Of a stretch of 64,000 bases of DNA, positions 25,099 to 34,662 are shown one piece after another. The translations under genes and the position numbers were made by a program. The DNA comes from Gammaproteobacteria bacterium 42_54_T18 (GTDB taxonomy: Bacteria > Pseudomonadota > Gammaproteobacteria > Pseudomonadales > Ketobacteraceae): contig MAAL01000096.1 of NCBI GenBank assembly GCA_002163245.1, forward strand, positions 104,753 to 168,752, given 5' to 3'. The notes below the pieces were generated by a model. It saw nothing but the letters and a program-made list of their open reading frames with translations. It made no database searches and was not told where the DNA came from. Positions within the stretch are counted from its first letter, which is position 1; each line of letters starts with the position of its first letter.

Positions 25099-25893
25099 CT
25101 ACCGAGGCAGATATTCCCCACCATTAACATCCAAACAAGCACCCGTCATTGCACTTGCAAGATCCGATGCTAAAAAGAACACAGCATTGGCGCACTCCGC
25201 ACTAGTGGGAATTCTTCCTAGGGGGATATTTTTCTCAACATCATTTTTTAGTGACTCAACGGAAACGTCATCACACTTGCTGCGCTGTTTAAAATAGTAC
25301 TCCACCGGGGCGCCCCACATCCATCCCATGTAGGTTGAATTAACACGAATATTATATTGCCCCAACTCCAAAGCAAGATGGGACGTAACACTGCTTAATG
25401 CTGCTTTTGACGCTGCATAGCCTGCCTGTGTTGCCATCGGCTTACGTGTAACCATTGTGTTTACATTCACAATAGAACCACTACGCTGTAATTTCATCTG
25501 AGGAATAACAGACTGAATAAGGTTCATTGTTCCAAATACATTGACATCCATCACCGCACGCCACGCATCCATATTGGCAGTGTCGGCTAGAGCCATTACG
25601 CCAGGGTTGTAAGCGCTGTTAATCAAACAGTCTATTCGACCAAACCTTTCCATGGTACGTGCAACCAAACGTTCACACTGGTCTTTATCACAAATATCCG
25701 TCGGTACCTTTATGACGTCAATATTCTCGCCATTAGGCAACCCTCGAATCTCTTCCTCTGCGGCATCCAATTTACTTTCTGTGCGGGCAGAAACAACCAA
25801 TTTTGCACCCTGTTTCGCTGCCCCCAGCGCTAGCTCAATTCCCAAACCAGAGCCGATACCCGAAATAATTACCACTTTATTTTCAAGCAACAT
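25099..25893 (-). CDS. Short-chain dehydrogenase of the acyl-CoA cluster
   Basis: The 264-residue SDR has the cofactor loop SGIGSGLG (residues 11-18), NSAYNPG in place of the usual NNAG, catalytic Tyr in AGYAASKAAL, and the end ASDLASAMTGACLDVNGGEYLPR typical of FabG-like enzymes. It probably oxidises or reduces a hydroxyacyl or alcohol intermediate. SDRs AtuB and AtuG accompany the citronellol cluster of Pseudomonas, which this cluster resembles. It is 83 bases downstream of the acyl-CoA dehydrogenase gene. Confidence 0.83.
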   Translation of the reverse strand: MLLENKVVIISGIGSGLGIELALGAAKQGAKLVVSARTESKLDAAEEEIRGLPNGENIDVIKVPTDICDKDQCERLVARTMERFGRIDCLINSAYNPGVMALADTANMDAWRAVMDVNVFGTMNLIQSVIPQMKLQRSGSIVNVNTMVTRKPMATQAGYAASKAALSSVTSHLALELGQYNIRVNSTYMGWMWGAPVEYYFKQRSKCDDVSVESLKNDVEKNIPLGRIPTSAECANAVFFLASDLASAMTGACLDVNGGEYLPR

Positions 25894-25976
25894 AAAACCC
25901 TCATCAATGATCTTGAACTAAACGCCTAAAACAGCACCACATACATCAAACGGTATTCTTCAAACGGTATCGCACT

Positions 25977-27119
25977 CTACATTCTCTTCGCTACTTCACC
26001 ATACATCACTTCAGTAGCTCCGCCACCAATAGTCAGTACCCTCGCATCCCGATACATCCGCTCGATAGGGCTTTCTGACATGAACCCCATACCGCCATGT
26101 AACTGCAAACAGTCATACATCACTTCATTGGCGATATCACAGGCATATGCTTTAAGCATGGAAACTTCTTTAATACAGTCAGCACCCTGAGCATCTAACC
26201 ACGCCACATAATAAGTATAGTTTTGCGCTAGCGATACTTTAGTCTGTGCACGAGCTAACTTGTCTCGTACTACATCCTTATCAAATAATGCACCACCAAA
26301 AGCCTGCCGTTGCTTTACATTCTCAATGGTAATATCCAACGCTTTTTGTGCTTCACCAACGCCCATTGCAGACAACATAATACGTTCATGCTGGAAGTTC
26401 TTCATTACCGCGTAAAAACCTTTGTTCTCTTCACCTAATAAGTTTTTCGCAGGTACACGAACATCATCAAAAAACAATTCAGCTGTGTCAGAACTCCGCC
26501 ATCCGTGTTTTTTAAGTGAACGGCCAATTTCAAATCCCGGCGTACCTTTTTCTACGATAAACATAGAAATACCGCGAGAGCCTTTTGCATCAGGGTCGGT
26601 CTTTGCAGCAACAAAAAAGATATCACCATGAACACCATTGGTGATAAACATTTTACTACCATTAATAATCCAATCGTCACCATCACGTACTGCACGAGCT
26701 TTTATACCCGCTACATCTGATCCAGCGGCAGGTTCAGTCACACAAACAGCAGTGATTTTTTTACCCGCAATAATATCAGGAAGATACTGTTGTTTTTGCT
26801 CATCATTTCCAGCCAACGCCAAATGTGGCGATGCCATATTAGTGTGTACCAATGTTGTAATTGTGACACCGGCAAAGCTCGAACGCCCAAGTTCCTCCGC
26901 TAATACTGCCGCAGCTCGAACATCCAATTGGCTACCACCGTATTTTTCTTCATGGGTTAGCCCTAAAAAACCCAATTCACCCATTTTTAGAAGCAGCTCT
27001 CTTGGCACATAACCTTGTTCTTCCCACGCTTCACCATGAGGTACAATTTCTTTTTCAACAAACTTTCTTACTTGATCACGTAACAAACGGTGCTCTTCTT
27101 CAAAATACGGGTTTATCAT
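25977..27119 (-). CDS. Acyl-CoA dehydrogenase, isovaleryl/citronellyl-CoA type
   Basis: The 380-residue protein has both family signatures: VTEPAAGSDVAGIK and QLHGGMGFMSESPIERMYRDARVLTIGGGATEV. At the position of the usual medium-chain catalytic Glu (IYEGT) it has IGGGAT. A Glu in QHERIML matches the helix-G base of isovaleryl-CoA dehydrogenase. That places it with enzymes acting on beta- or alpha-branched acyl-CoAs, such as isovaleryl- or citronellyl-CoA. GGAGAG upstream supports the start. It is followed by the SDR and preceded by the carboxylase alpha gene, an arrangement like liu and atu operons. Confidence 0.85.
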   Translation of the reverse strand: MINPYFEEEHRLLRDQVRKFVEKEIVPHGEAWEEQGYVPRELLLKMGELGFLGLTHEEKYGGSQLDVRAAAVLAEELGRSSFAGVTITTLVHTNMASPHLALAGNDEQKQQYLPDIIAGKKITAVCVTEPAAGSDVAGIKARAVRDGDDWIINGSKMFITNGVHGDIFFVAAKTDPDAKGSRGISMFIVEKGTPGFEIGRSLKKHGWRSSDTAELFFDDVRVPAKNLLGEENKGFYAVMKNFQHERIMLSAMGVGEAQKALDITIENVKQRQAFGGALFDKDVVRDKLARAQTKVSLAQNYTYYVAWLDAQGADCIKEVSMLKAYACDIANEVMYDCLQLHGGMGFMSESPIERMYRDARVLTIGGGATEVMYGEVAKRM

Positions 27120-27186
27120 CTATCTCTCCTACAATTCTTTAAAACTATTTTTTTAGAATGAATACATTAAAGACTATTATTGCGAA

Positions 27187-29286
27187 CTAGTCGCGTGTCT
27201 CATCCGGATCAATGTCAATAAGCAAAGCCCCATCTGCAACACTATCGCCCGCTGCACACAAGACATCAGTCACAACACCAGAACAAGGTGCGGGCAAGCT
27301 GTGAATCAGTTTCATTGCCTCCATTACCAACAGAGTCTCTCCCTCTTCAACTTTGTCACCCGCTTTAACAAGCACGTCCGTAACAATACCCGGCATCACC
27401 GCCCGAATAGACGTAGAAGAATCTTTTAACGCTGCTGCAGGGCCTAACAAACTGTCTTCTAACGTGACAAACGAATAGCTTCGATTTAGCCTTGGTGAGC
27501 TTAGCGATACTTTTTGGTTTTCAGAGAACAAAATATCCAGCGATACTCGGGTATTGTTTATCTCCACCTGCCAATAGGTCGCTTCGCTTTGTGACGCGTT
27601 AGGTCGCGTTAACATAACCTTGTATTGCTCTGCAATTGTGCCCTCGGTACTGCTGCCCACACGAACCCGATAATCTCCAGCTCTACCTTGCACTGACATT
27701 TCAATTAGCTCACCGCCATGCTCAATACAAAACCAAGCGCTAGCGGGTGTTCCGGACAACTCTGTCACTCGCCAACTGCCTTTGCGTTGCCAAGGATTTC
27801 CTGCCTGCATATTGTTCACATCATGCTGACTCTGCTCTGCATAGGCTGCAGCGGCAATAGCCATATGCATCTCTTCCCCCCAAGGCTGCCAACCTTCAGG
27901 GAATTGTTTTGCAATATATTGCGTTGTTAACTCTTGATGAAATGCAGGGCGAGTTATCAATGCAATCAAAAACTCCTGATTGGTTTTAAATCCACCAATA
28001 GAGAAGTTATTTAAGCCTTTTAATAATCGCTGTGCCGCTAAACCTCTTGTCGCGCCGTAGGCAATCACCTTTGCAACCATGGAGTCATAAAAAGGACTAA
28101 TCTCAGAACCTTGCGATACTCCGCTATCCACTCTCAAGCCTTCTCCCGTTGGCTCGCGGTATAATTCAATAATGCCGGTTTCTGGCATATAGTTATTCGC
28201 TGGATCTTCCGCATTAAGTCGCGCTTCTATTGCGTGACCGGTAACGGTGACCTGGTCTTGAGAGAATGTGATAGCCTCCCCTTGAGCAACCTTTATTTGG
28301 CACTCAACAAGATCAATTCCGGTAACAAATTCCGTTGTAGGATGCTCAACCTGTAAACGCGTATTCATCTCTAAAAAATAGGCATCTTGAGTATCAGCAT
28401 CAACAATAAATTCGATAGTTCCAGCACCCAGGTAATTCAAGTGTTTTCCTAAACGCACCGCGCAATCGAACAGTTTCTGACGTAGCTCATCACCAAGATG
28501 GCTTACGGGTGCTTCTTCGATAACTTTTTGGTAGTTACGCTGAATCGAGCACTCTCGATCAAACAAATGAACCACATTACCGTGACTATCACCAAGCACT
28601 TGCACTTCAATATGCCGTGGACGTACGAGGTACTTTTCTAGCAACACTCGATCATCACCAAAAGAGCTCAGTGATTCTTGCTTAGCAAGTGTTAACGCCT
28701 CATCAAATTCCGATGCAGCATTAACAATACGCATTCCCTTACCGCCACCACCAGCACTGGCTTTTATCAATAGCGGGTAGCCAATTTTTTCAGACTCAGC
28801 CTTTAATGTTGAGCTATCCTGGTTCTCACCGTTATAACCTGGAACCGTTGGAATTTCCAATGATTGAGCAATCGCTTTGGCTTCAATCTTTGATCCCATA
28901 TCAGCGATACTTTCAACCGATGGACCAATAAAAATAACACCGTTGGATTGGCACAATGTAATCAGCTCTGTGCTCTCAGATAAAAACCCATATCCTGGAT
29001 GTATTGCATCAGCTTTGATTTTTAACGCTGCATCCATAATGGACTGTGCATTAAGGTAACTTTCCTTAGCACTAGAAGCGCCAATATATACCGCTAAATC
29101 CGCCTGCTGTACATGCTGGGCATGACGATCTGCATCAGAAAATACCGCTACCGATTCTATACCGAGTTTTTTGCAAGTTCCAATCACTCGACAGGCAATT
29201 TCTCCTCGGTTAGCAACCAATAGACGCTTAATACTCTTTATAGCAGTACCATTTTTGACAGCACCATCATTGACAATACTACTCAT
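27187..29286 (-). CDS. Biotin-dependent acyl-CoA carboxylase alpha subunit (MCC/GCC type)
   Basis: The start is taken as the ATG at 29286: it overlaps the hydratase stop (ATGA) and has GGAGA upstream. The 699-residue protein has the biotin carboxylase part (RLLVANRGEIACRVI, ATP-grasp loop KASAGGGGKGMRIV, FLEMNTRLQVEHPTTE), a BT-like linker and a C-terminal biotinyl domain with the modified Lys in VMEAMKLIHS. With the beta subunit at 30111-31709 it carboxylates a 3-methyl-2-enoyl-CoA such as methylcrotonyl- or geranyl-CoA. Which of the two cannot be read from the alpha subunit. Confidence 0.87.
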   Translation of the reverse strand: MSSIVNDGAVKNGTAIKSIKRLLVANRGEIACRVIGTCKKLGIESVAVFSDADRHAQHVQQADLAVYIGASSAKESYLNAQSIMDAALKIKADAIHPGYGFLSESTELITLCQSNGVIFIGPSVESIADMGSKIEAKAIAQSLEIPTVPGYNGENQDSSTLKAESEKIGYPLLIKASAGGGGKGMRIVNAASEFDEALTLAKQESLSSFGDDRVLLEKYLVRPRHIEVQVLGDSHGNVVHLFDRECSIQRNYQKVIEEAPVSHLGDELRQKLFDCAVRLGKHLNYLGAGTIEFIVDADTQDAYFLEMNTRLQVEHPTTEFVTGIDLVECQIKVAQGEAITFSQDQVTVTGHAIEARLNAEDPANNYMPETGIIELYREPTGEGLRVDSGVSQGSEISPFYDSMVAKVIAYGATRGLAAQRLLKGLNNFSIGGFKTNQEFLIALITRPAFHQELTTQYIAKQFPEGWQPWGEEMHMAIAAAAYAEQSQHDVNNMQAGNPWQRKGSWRVTELSGTPASAWFCIEHGGELIEMSVQGRAGDYRVRVGSSTEGTIAEQYKVMLTRPNASQSEATYWQVEINNTRVSLDILFSENQKVSLSSPRLNRSYSFVTLEDSLLGPAAALKDSSTSIRAVMPGIVTDVLVKAGDKVEEGETLLVMEAMKLIHSLPAPCSGVVTDVLCAAGDSVADGALLIDIDPDETRD

Positions 29287-30071
29287 GATTGTCTCCAACT
29301 TGGCGTTTCTTTCGCAAAGAAACAACGAATACCTTCTTGGCCTTCCTCAGATTCCCAGGTATCCGCCAACAAATTTGCAGTGTAGTGCAAGTTAGTATCC
29401 GTATCATGACTATCAACATAGAAAATCAATTTCTTAGTGGCCGCAATTGCCCCAGGGCCACATTGCAATACATACTTAAGCTCTTTCTCAACCGCTGCAT
29501 CCAGCGCGTCATCAGCAACAACCTCATCAACAAGGCAAACCTCTTTGGCTTTTTGAGCTGACAATGGCCGAGCATTAAGAAATGTTCGACGGGCATTCGC
29601 GCGACCCATTTTTTCAACCACAAACGTTGATATATTCGCAGGAGTTAACCCAAGACGAACTTCAGTAAGTGCAAACTTTGCTGACTCCACCGTGATAGCA
29701 ATATCACATACTGAAATCATACCGGTTCCACCCCCAAAGGCTTGACCGTTAATCTTGCCGATAAGCGGTTTTGATAATTCGTTCAAAGTCCGTAACATTG
29801 TCGCAAGGTGTGCACTATCAGCAACACGCTCGGCACGGGTTTGATCAAAAATGCTTTCCATCCATTTTAAATCCCCTCCAGCGCAAAAGGATTCACCAGC
29901 CCCAGTTAAAACTACCGCTCGAACTTCAACATTCTTATCAAGCTCTCTTGCTGCTTCCGTCACTTCACGGATAAGCTCATCATTCATAGCGTTATGACGC
30001 TCTGGACGATTTAATAATAAAGTTGCTATACCACGCTCATCAATGGTCACGTTAATTGTGTTGTAACTCAT
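29283..30071 (-). CDS. Enoyl-CoA hydratase/isomerase, methylglutaconyl-CoA hydratase-like
   Basis: The 262-residue crotonase has the oxyanion blocks GESFCAGGDLKWMES and FGGGTGMISVCDIAI, with the LTEVRLGLTPANISTFVVEKMG stretch typical of 3-methylglutaconyl-CoA and isohexenylglutaconyl-CoA hydratases (LiuC/AtuE). GAGGTAAGT precedes its ATG. Lying between the two carboxylase subunits is exactly the liuBCD or atuCEF order, which supports hydration of the carboxylated product. Confidence 0.85.
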   Translation of the reverse strand: MSYNTINVTIDERGIATLLLNRPERHNAMNDELIREVTEAARELDKNVEVRAVVLTGAGESFCAGGDLKWMESIFDQTRAERVADSAHLATMLRTLNELSKPLIGKINGQAFGGGTGMISVCDIAITVESAKFALTEVRLGLTPANISTFVVEKMGRANARRTFLNARPLSAQKAKEVCLVDEVVADDALDAAVEKELKYVLQCGPGAIAATKKLIFYVDSHDTDTNLHYTANLLADTWESEEGQEGIRCFFAKETPSWRQS

Positions 30072-30110
30072 ACTTACCTCGGTAAAACGTATACTGTAGT
30101 CATTCGTTCA

Positions 30111-31709
30111 TTACATGCGATAAACGTACGAACTACCTTCATCCGGTGGATTTGTCGCAGCAACAGACAAACATAACGCCAGTACATCACGGGTTTGTTC
30201 TGGCTCAATAATGCCATCATCCCAAATTCTTGATGTCGCAAAATACGGATCACTTTTATCTGCATACAACTCACGCGTTTCTTTCTCTAACTGCGCAAGA
30301 GACTCTGGTGTCGCTTTTTTACTGATACTGGAGCGTGCTAGTTCCAACACAACATTGGTGCCAATGTCTGGGCTCATGGTTGCAACAACTGAATTAGGCC
30401 ATGCAAACATCATGTTGGGTCTAAACCCTCGCCCACACATGCCATAGTTACCGGCGCCGTAAGAACCACCAACAACAACCGTAAACCGAGGTACCTTTGA
30501 ACAAGACATGGCATACACTAATTTCGCACTGTGTTTCGCAATACCACCTTGCTCAGCTGCTTTACCAACCATAAATCCAGGTACATTTTGCAAGAACAAC
30601 AAGGGTATATTTCGTTGATTACAAAGCTCAATAAAATGTGCACCTTTTACGGATGCATCAGAGAACAATGGTCCATTATTCCCCAGTATCCCAACCGGAT
30701 AACCTTCTATATGCGCCGTACCACAGATCAGACTAGTGCCCCATTGTGATTTGAATTCCTGAAAATCACTGGCATCAACTAATCGAGCTATCACTTCACG
30801 AATATCGTATGGCTGCGAGAAGTCTTTACTCACAATGCCCTTAATCTCTTCCATGGGATAAAGTGGCTGCTGCGGTTTAAGCACTCGCTGATGAGTTACT
30901 TGTGGACGATTAAGTTTTGAAACGATGTCGCGCATTCTTGCAATCGCTTCTTGTTCTGTTTCCGCCAAATAATCCGATACACCCGAAACGGTGGTATGCA
31001 TTTCTGCACCACCCAATTCTTCCGGCCCAATATCTTCATTAATAGCAACCTTAACAATCGACGGCCCACCAAGATGAACTGTAGCGTTACCGCGCACCAT
31101 AATGACTTCATCAGACAACGCGGGAATATAAGCCGCTCCTGCAGTACTCACACCAAAGACTGCCGCCAACTGAGGCAAACCCTGAGCAGACATATTACAT
31201 TGGCGAAAGAAGATATTTCCGAAGTGATCTCGATCTGGAAACACACGATCCCATTCATGCAAATACGCACCACCACAATCAACCAAATAAATACATGGCA
31301 GCTGGTTCTGCTCAGCAATCTCTTGCGCTCGAATATGCTTCTTAACAGTTTCAGGATAGTAAGCGCCACCTTTAATGGTGGAATCATTCGCCACAATCAC
31401 ACAATGAGCACCATGAATGACACCAATACCCGTTACAATCCCTGCACTGTGAACTCGACCACCATATTGATCATAAGCTGCCAAACTTGAGAATTCCAAA
31501 AATGGCGTACAAGGATCAACAAGTAGATCTACCCGCTCACGAGGCAACAACTTACCGCGCTTCCGGTGACGTTCAATAATATGATCACGTCCACCATGAA
31601 CCGCTTCATGAATTCGCCCTCTTAGCGTATCAATTAACCCTGAGTGATATTCAGAATTTTCTTGATAGCTCTCGGAATTTTTATTAACTTTCGAGACGAT
31701 TTTACTCAT
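30111..31709 (-). CDS. Acyl-CoA carboxylase beta (carboxyltransferase) subunit, MCC/GCC type
   Basis: The ATG at 31709 is the best start; an in-frame TTG lies 15 bases upstream. The 532-residue protein has both carboxyltransferase halves: RGKLLPRERVDLLVDP, STIKGGAYYPETVKKHIRAQ, GAAYIPALSDE, then NVPGFMVG, SYGAGNYGMCGR and WDDGIIEPEQTR. It pairs with the alpha subunit at 27187-29286. Against Pseudomonas LiuB the VDSGGA loop is VDCGGAYLHEWDRVF. Substrate (methylcrotonyl- versus geranyl-CoA) is not decided. It is first in its transcript segment, downstream of a 111-bp palindromic element. Confidence 0.86.
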   Translation of the reverse strand: MSKIVSKVNKNSESYQENSEYHSGLIDTLRGRIHEAVHGGRDHIIERHRKRGKLLPRERVDLLVDPCTPFLEFSSLAAYDQYGGRVHSAGIVTGIGVIHGAHCVIVANDSTIKGGAYYPETVKKHIRAQEIAEQNQLPCIYLVDCGGAYLHEWDRVFPDRDHFGNIFFRQCNMSAQGLPQLAAVFGVSTAGAAYIPALSDEVIMVRGNATVHLGGPSIVKVAINEDIGPEELGGAEMHTTVSGVSDYLAETEQEAIARMRDIVSKLNRPQVTHQRVLKPQQPLYPMEEIKGIVSKDFSQPYDIREVIARLVDASDFQEFKSQWGTSLICGTAHIEGYPVGILGNNGPLFSDASVKGAHFIELCNQRNIPLLFLQNVPGFMVGKAAEQGGIAKHSAKLVYAMSCSKVPRFTVVVGGSYGAGNYGMCGRGFRPNMMFAWPNSVVATMSPDIGTNVVLELARSSISKKATPESLAQLEKETRELYADKSDPYFATSRIWDDGIIEPEQTRDVLALCLSVAATNPPDEGSSYVYRM

Positions 31710-31762
31710 ACAACAACTCGACAATACAATGGTTTTGGGCTATTCCGCGGATCTACTAGAAC

Positions 31763-31873
31763 GTACTTTATTAACAATACGCTTTCAGAAACCGCAAAAG
31801 ACCGCATCCATGCGTGCTCGACTGCGGCGTCCATGCCGCAGACGTTTCTGAAAGCGTATTGTTAATAAAGTAC
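31763..31873. repeat. 111-bp palindromic element with 30-bp perfect arms
   Basis: The 30-base arm at 31763-31792 (starting GTACTTTATTAACAATACGC) is repeated exactly inverted at 31844-31873. The 51-base interior holds two more hairpins: CGCAT/ATGCG and CTGCGGC/GCCGCAG. The whole would fold into a long stem with two arms on top. It fills the gap between the carboxylase beta gene and the acyl-CoA synthetase gene. It could be a MITE-like or other palindromic mobile element, or a strong terminator. No clear target-site duplication flanks it. Confidence 0.8.
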
Positions 31874-31915
31874 TTATCGCTAGATTTATAGATTCTCTTA
31901 ATAGCTAGTTTTAAT

Positions 31916-33454
31916 TTATTTCAAACGACCGAGCCCTTCCCAATAAGGCGCTCTAATCATTTTCCGACTAACTTTTCCTACCGGTGTGCGTGGCAATGGA
32001 TTCAAACCAATCTCTACATCAGTCGGTTTCTTATATGAACCCAACTCATTCGCACACATATCAATGATGTCCTGCTTATTAACAGCACCTTCTTCTTTTT
32101 CCATAATTAGCGCGTAAGGAGATTCACCAAAACGGTCATTAGGAACACCGATAACAACAACTTCTTGAACACCAGGATGCGTAGCAATAACGTTTTCCAG
32201 CTCTGTTGGCCAAATGTTATAACCGCCAGAAAGAATCATGTCATCTTTACGGTCACACATATAAAGGTATCCGTTGACATCAAGATAACCAATATCCCCT
32301 GTGTGTACCCAGCCATCAAAAATTGTTTTATTGGTAGCTTTCTCATTTCTCCAGTAACCAGGAAGCTGGCCATCATTTTTAAAACAAATTTCCCCTTCTT
32401 CACCCATTGGCATTAATTCATGGGTTTCTGAATCCACAATTCTCACATCGCAAAATGGATGCACTCGACCGACGGAGCGCATCGGGTCAGATCCAGGAAC
32501 ATCGTCTCGGACCCATTCTTTCGCCATGGAAATGGTGACAGGAACACCTTCTGACTGGCCGTATAAACTACATATAGATTCGCCCCATATCGAATAGGCT
32601 TTTTTTACATTAGCAACGGTTATGGGGGCGGCTCCAATAAGCAAGACTTTCATATTTGACCAGTCTTGATCAGCTACGCCGGGTACATTCATAACGTCAC
32701 CAACCATCGTTGGTGCCATAAAGACATAACTCACCTTGTCGGTAATCATCTGATCAACAACAGGGGCTGCGGCATATTTTTCAACAACTAAGTTACACCC
32801 ACCGGATAACCACACGGGTACAAACTGATAACCCGATGCATGAGATATAGGCGCGATATGCATACAGACATCATTTTCTTCAACCGGTGGCATGGTATAA
32901 AACCAGTTACGACCGATGTCTAACCAGGCTTTATGAGTGAAAGGGACACCTTTAGGTTGCCCCGTTGTTCCACCGGTATGACGAATAACATAAAGATCGT
33001 TATCGTCAATTTCTGGATTTGGATCTTCTGCTGAAAATTCGGCTAACCATGTTTCATAGTTTTCTGCACTGCGGACAATCACTTGTTCGAGGGTATCAAT
33101 TTCGTTTTCCATACCCTCCACTTGATCAGCGTAATGCTCTGCTACCACAACGGCTTTACAGTCGGTGTGATCTAGCATTGATTGGTGTGATGACCGTGCA
33201 TTTCGTGCATACAGCGGCACACGAATAACACCTGCGATCGCACATCCTAAGAAAAAATCTACGGCTTCTACCGTATTATCTTCTAGTGATCCACAGGTAT
33301 CTCCCGGCTTTAGTCCTGCTGCTAGTAAGGCATTCGCTAGACGTGTTCCTCTTTCCCATGCTTCACCAAAGGTGAGTCGTGAGTCTCCGGCAATAATGGC
33401 GGGTCTATCACTATAAAAACCGGCTGCGCGGCGCATTGCATCTCTTATGTTCAT
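31916..33454 (-). CDS. AMP-binding acyl-CoA synthetase
   Basis: The 512-residue enzyme has the ANL motifs: P-loop RHTGGTTGQPKGV, SLYGQSEG, GWVHTGDIGYLDVNGYLYMCDR and the catalytic Lys in PRTPVGKVSRK. It activates a carboxylic acid to its CoA thioester with ATP. Its N-terminus (RDAMRRAAGFYSDRPAII) resembles FadD-type synthetases of steroid and terpenoid pathways such as AtuH-like enzymes. It is the likely entry enzyme for the cluster's acid substrate. It lies 82 bases downstream of the CaiB-family gene. Confidence 0.85.
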   Translation of the reverse strand: MNIRDAMRRAAGFYSDRPAIIAGDSRLTFGEAWERGTRLANALLAAGLKPGDTCGSLEDNTVEAVDFFLGCAIAGVIRVPLYARNARSSHQSMLDHTDCKAVVVAEHYADQVEGMENEIDTLEQVIVRSAENYETWLAEFSAEDPNPEIDDNDLYVIRHTGGTTGQPKGVPFTHKAWLDIGRNWFYTMPPVEENDVCMHIAPISHASGYQFVPVWLSGGCNLVVEKYAAAPVVDQMITDKVSYVFMAPTMVGDVMNVPGVADQDWSNMKVLLIGAAPITVANVKKAYSIWGESICSLYGQSEGVPVTISMAKEWVRDDVPGSDPMRSVGRVHPFCDVRIVDSETHELMPMGEEGEICFKNDGQLPGYWRNEKATNKTIFDGWVHTGDIGYLDVNGYLYMCDRKDDMILSGGYNIWPTELENVIATHPGVQEVVVIGVPNDRFGESPYALIMEKEEGAVNKQDIIDMCANELGSYKKPTDVEIGLNPLPRTPVGKVSRKMIRAPYWEGLGRLK

Positions 33455-33536
33455 TGTCTTACCCTCTTTTTATTCTGTCATCCTTTATGGTGCGAGACAC
33501 ACTCATCACCCAACATCAAAGGTAAATAATTATTGA

Positions 33537-34622
33537 TTACTGTTCTTCAAATTCTTTACGTACATCCGGCGCTTCACCATCAACATAAGCTGGATACAAC
33601 GCCTGATATTCTCCCGACTCACCTTTAACCACTAACTTACGTGCTTGAATATGTGGTGTATTAACGGCTTCTGATAACGGTAAAACTTCGCTATAACAAC
33701 AATCAATCACACCAAATTTGGCGTTACATTCTTCCAACGTCATCGAAGCAATCAATGTAGCTACTTCGGCTTGCAAATCATTCTGTGGTAACGGTTCGTT
33801 AATACGAGACACCCAATCATCACGCCCTGCTGCAGTACAAAATGCTAACCAGAATTTCGGCTCTACTGCACCCAATGCAATGGCTTTTCCATCGGCTGTT
33901 GGGTAGGTTCGATAACGTGCTGCGCCACCGTTTAGCAGGTCCACACCTCGTGGTGTACCTTCACCTTTTAAACTCAAATCTGCTAAAGAGAATGCTAATA
34001 GTGGCATCACTGAATCGGCTAATGCCACTTCGATATGGCAGCCTTTACCCGTTCGGTGTCGATCAAACAACGCTGCTAGAATGGTACTCAATCCATATAA
34101 GGAAGCGGCACTGTCAGCGATGGGAGGCCAAGGAGCAACTGTTTCCTCTTCCGTTCCCGTACCCGATAACAAACCATTCATGGCGAGATAATTCAGGTCA
34201 TGTCCGACTTCTTGGCTCAGAGGGCTTTCGGTTCCGTATCCATTTAACGAGCAAATCACTAACTGAGGCGCATGATCCAATAAATCATCAAACGACAACC
34301 CTAGCTTAGCCATTACACCCGGACGAAATGACTCCAGTAACACATCCGCATCTTTTAATAAATCCAGCAGTGTATGACGGTCAGTTTCTTCTTTTAAATT
34401 AAGACGAATGCCTTTTTTTCCAGCGTTTACAGAATCAAAGTAAGCAGAACGGTTGTTTGGACCCGTTGGCCCAATCAATCGCATTTCTTCCCCTTGAGGT
34501 GGTTCAACCTTAATAACCTCTGCCCCCATTTCAGCAAGGGACATTGATGCTAAGGGACCGGGCAAGTGGCGACTGAGGTCAACCACCTTAATACCCGTTA
34601 AAAATGTATTTAATCGACTCAT
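33537..34622 (-). CDS. CaiB/BaiF family enzyme, alpha-methylacyl-CoA racemase-like
   Basis: I use the ATG at 34622 rather than the GTG one codon earlier. The 361-residue protein has the family III CoA-transferase fold: VVDLSRHLPGPLASMSLAEMGAEVIKVEPP, LNLK, LLESFRPGVM. It carries GHDLNYLAMNGLLSGTG, which in alpha-methylacyl-CoA racemase is GHDINYLALSG with the catalytic His/Asp. Racemase (epimerising 2-methylacyl-CoA for beta-oxidation) is therefore favoured over CoA transfer. That fits degradation of a methyl-branched isoprenoid or sterol side chain. Confidence 0.8.
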   Translation of the reverse strand: MSRLNTFLTGIKVVDLSRHLPGPLASMSLAEMGAEVIKVEPPQGEEMRLIGPTGPNNRSAYFDSVNAGKKGIRLNLKEETDRHTLLDLLKDADVLLESFRPGVMAKLGLSFDDLLDHAPQLVICSLNGYGTESPLSQEVGHDLNYLAMNGLLSGTGTEEETVAPWPPIADSAASLYGLSTILAALFDRHRTGKGCHIEVALADSVMPLLAFSLADLSLKGEGTPRGVDLLNGGAARYRTYPTADGKAIALGAVEPKFWLAFCTAAGRDDWVSRINEPLPQNDLQAEVATLIASMTLEECNAKFGVIDCCYSEVLPLSEAVNTPHIQARKLVVKGESGEYQALYPAYVDGEAPDVRKEFEEQ

Positions 34623-34662
34623 CACAACTCTCTATGTATCTATTAACGTAAATTCGACAGCT

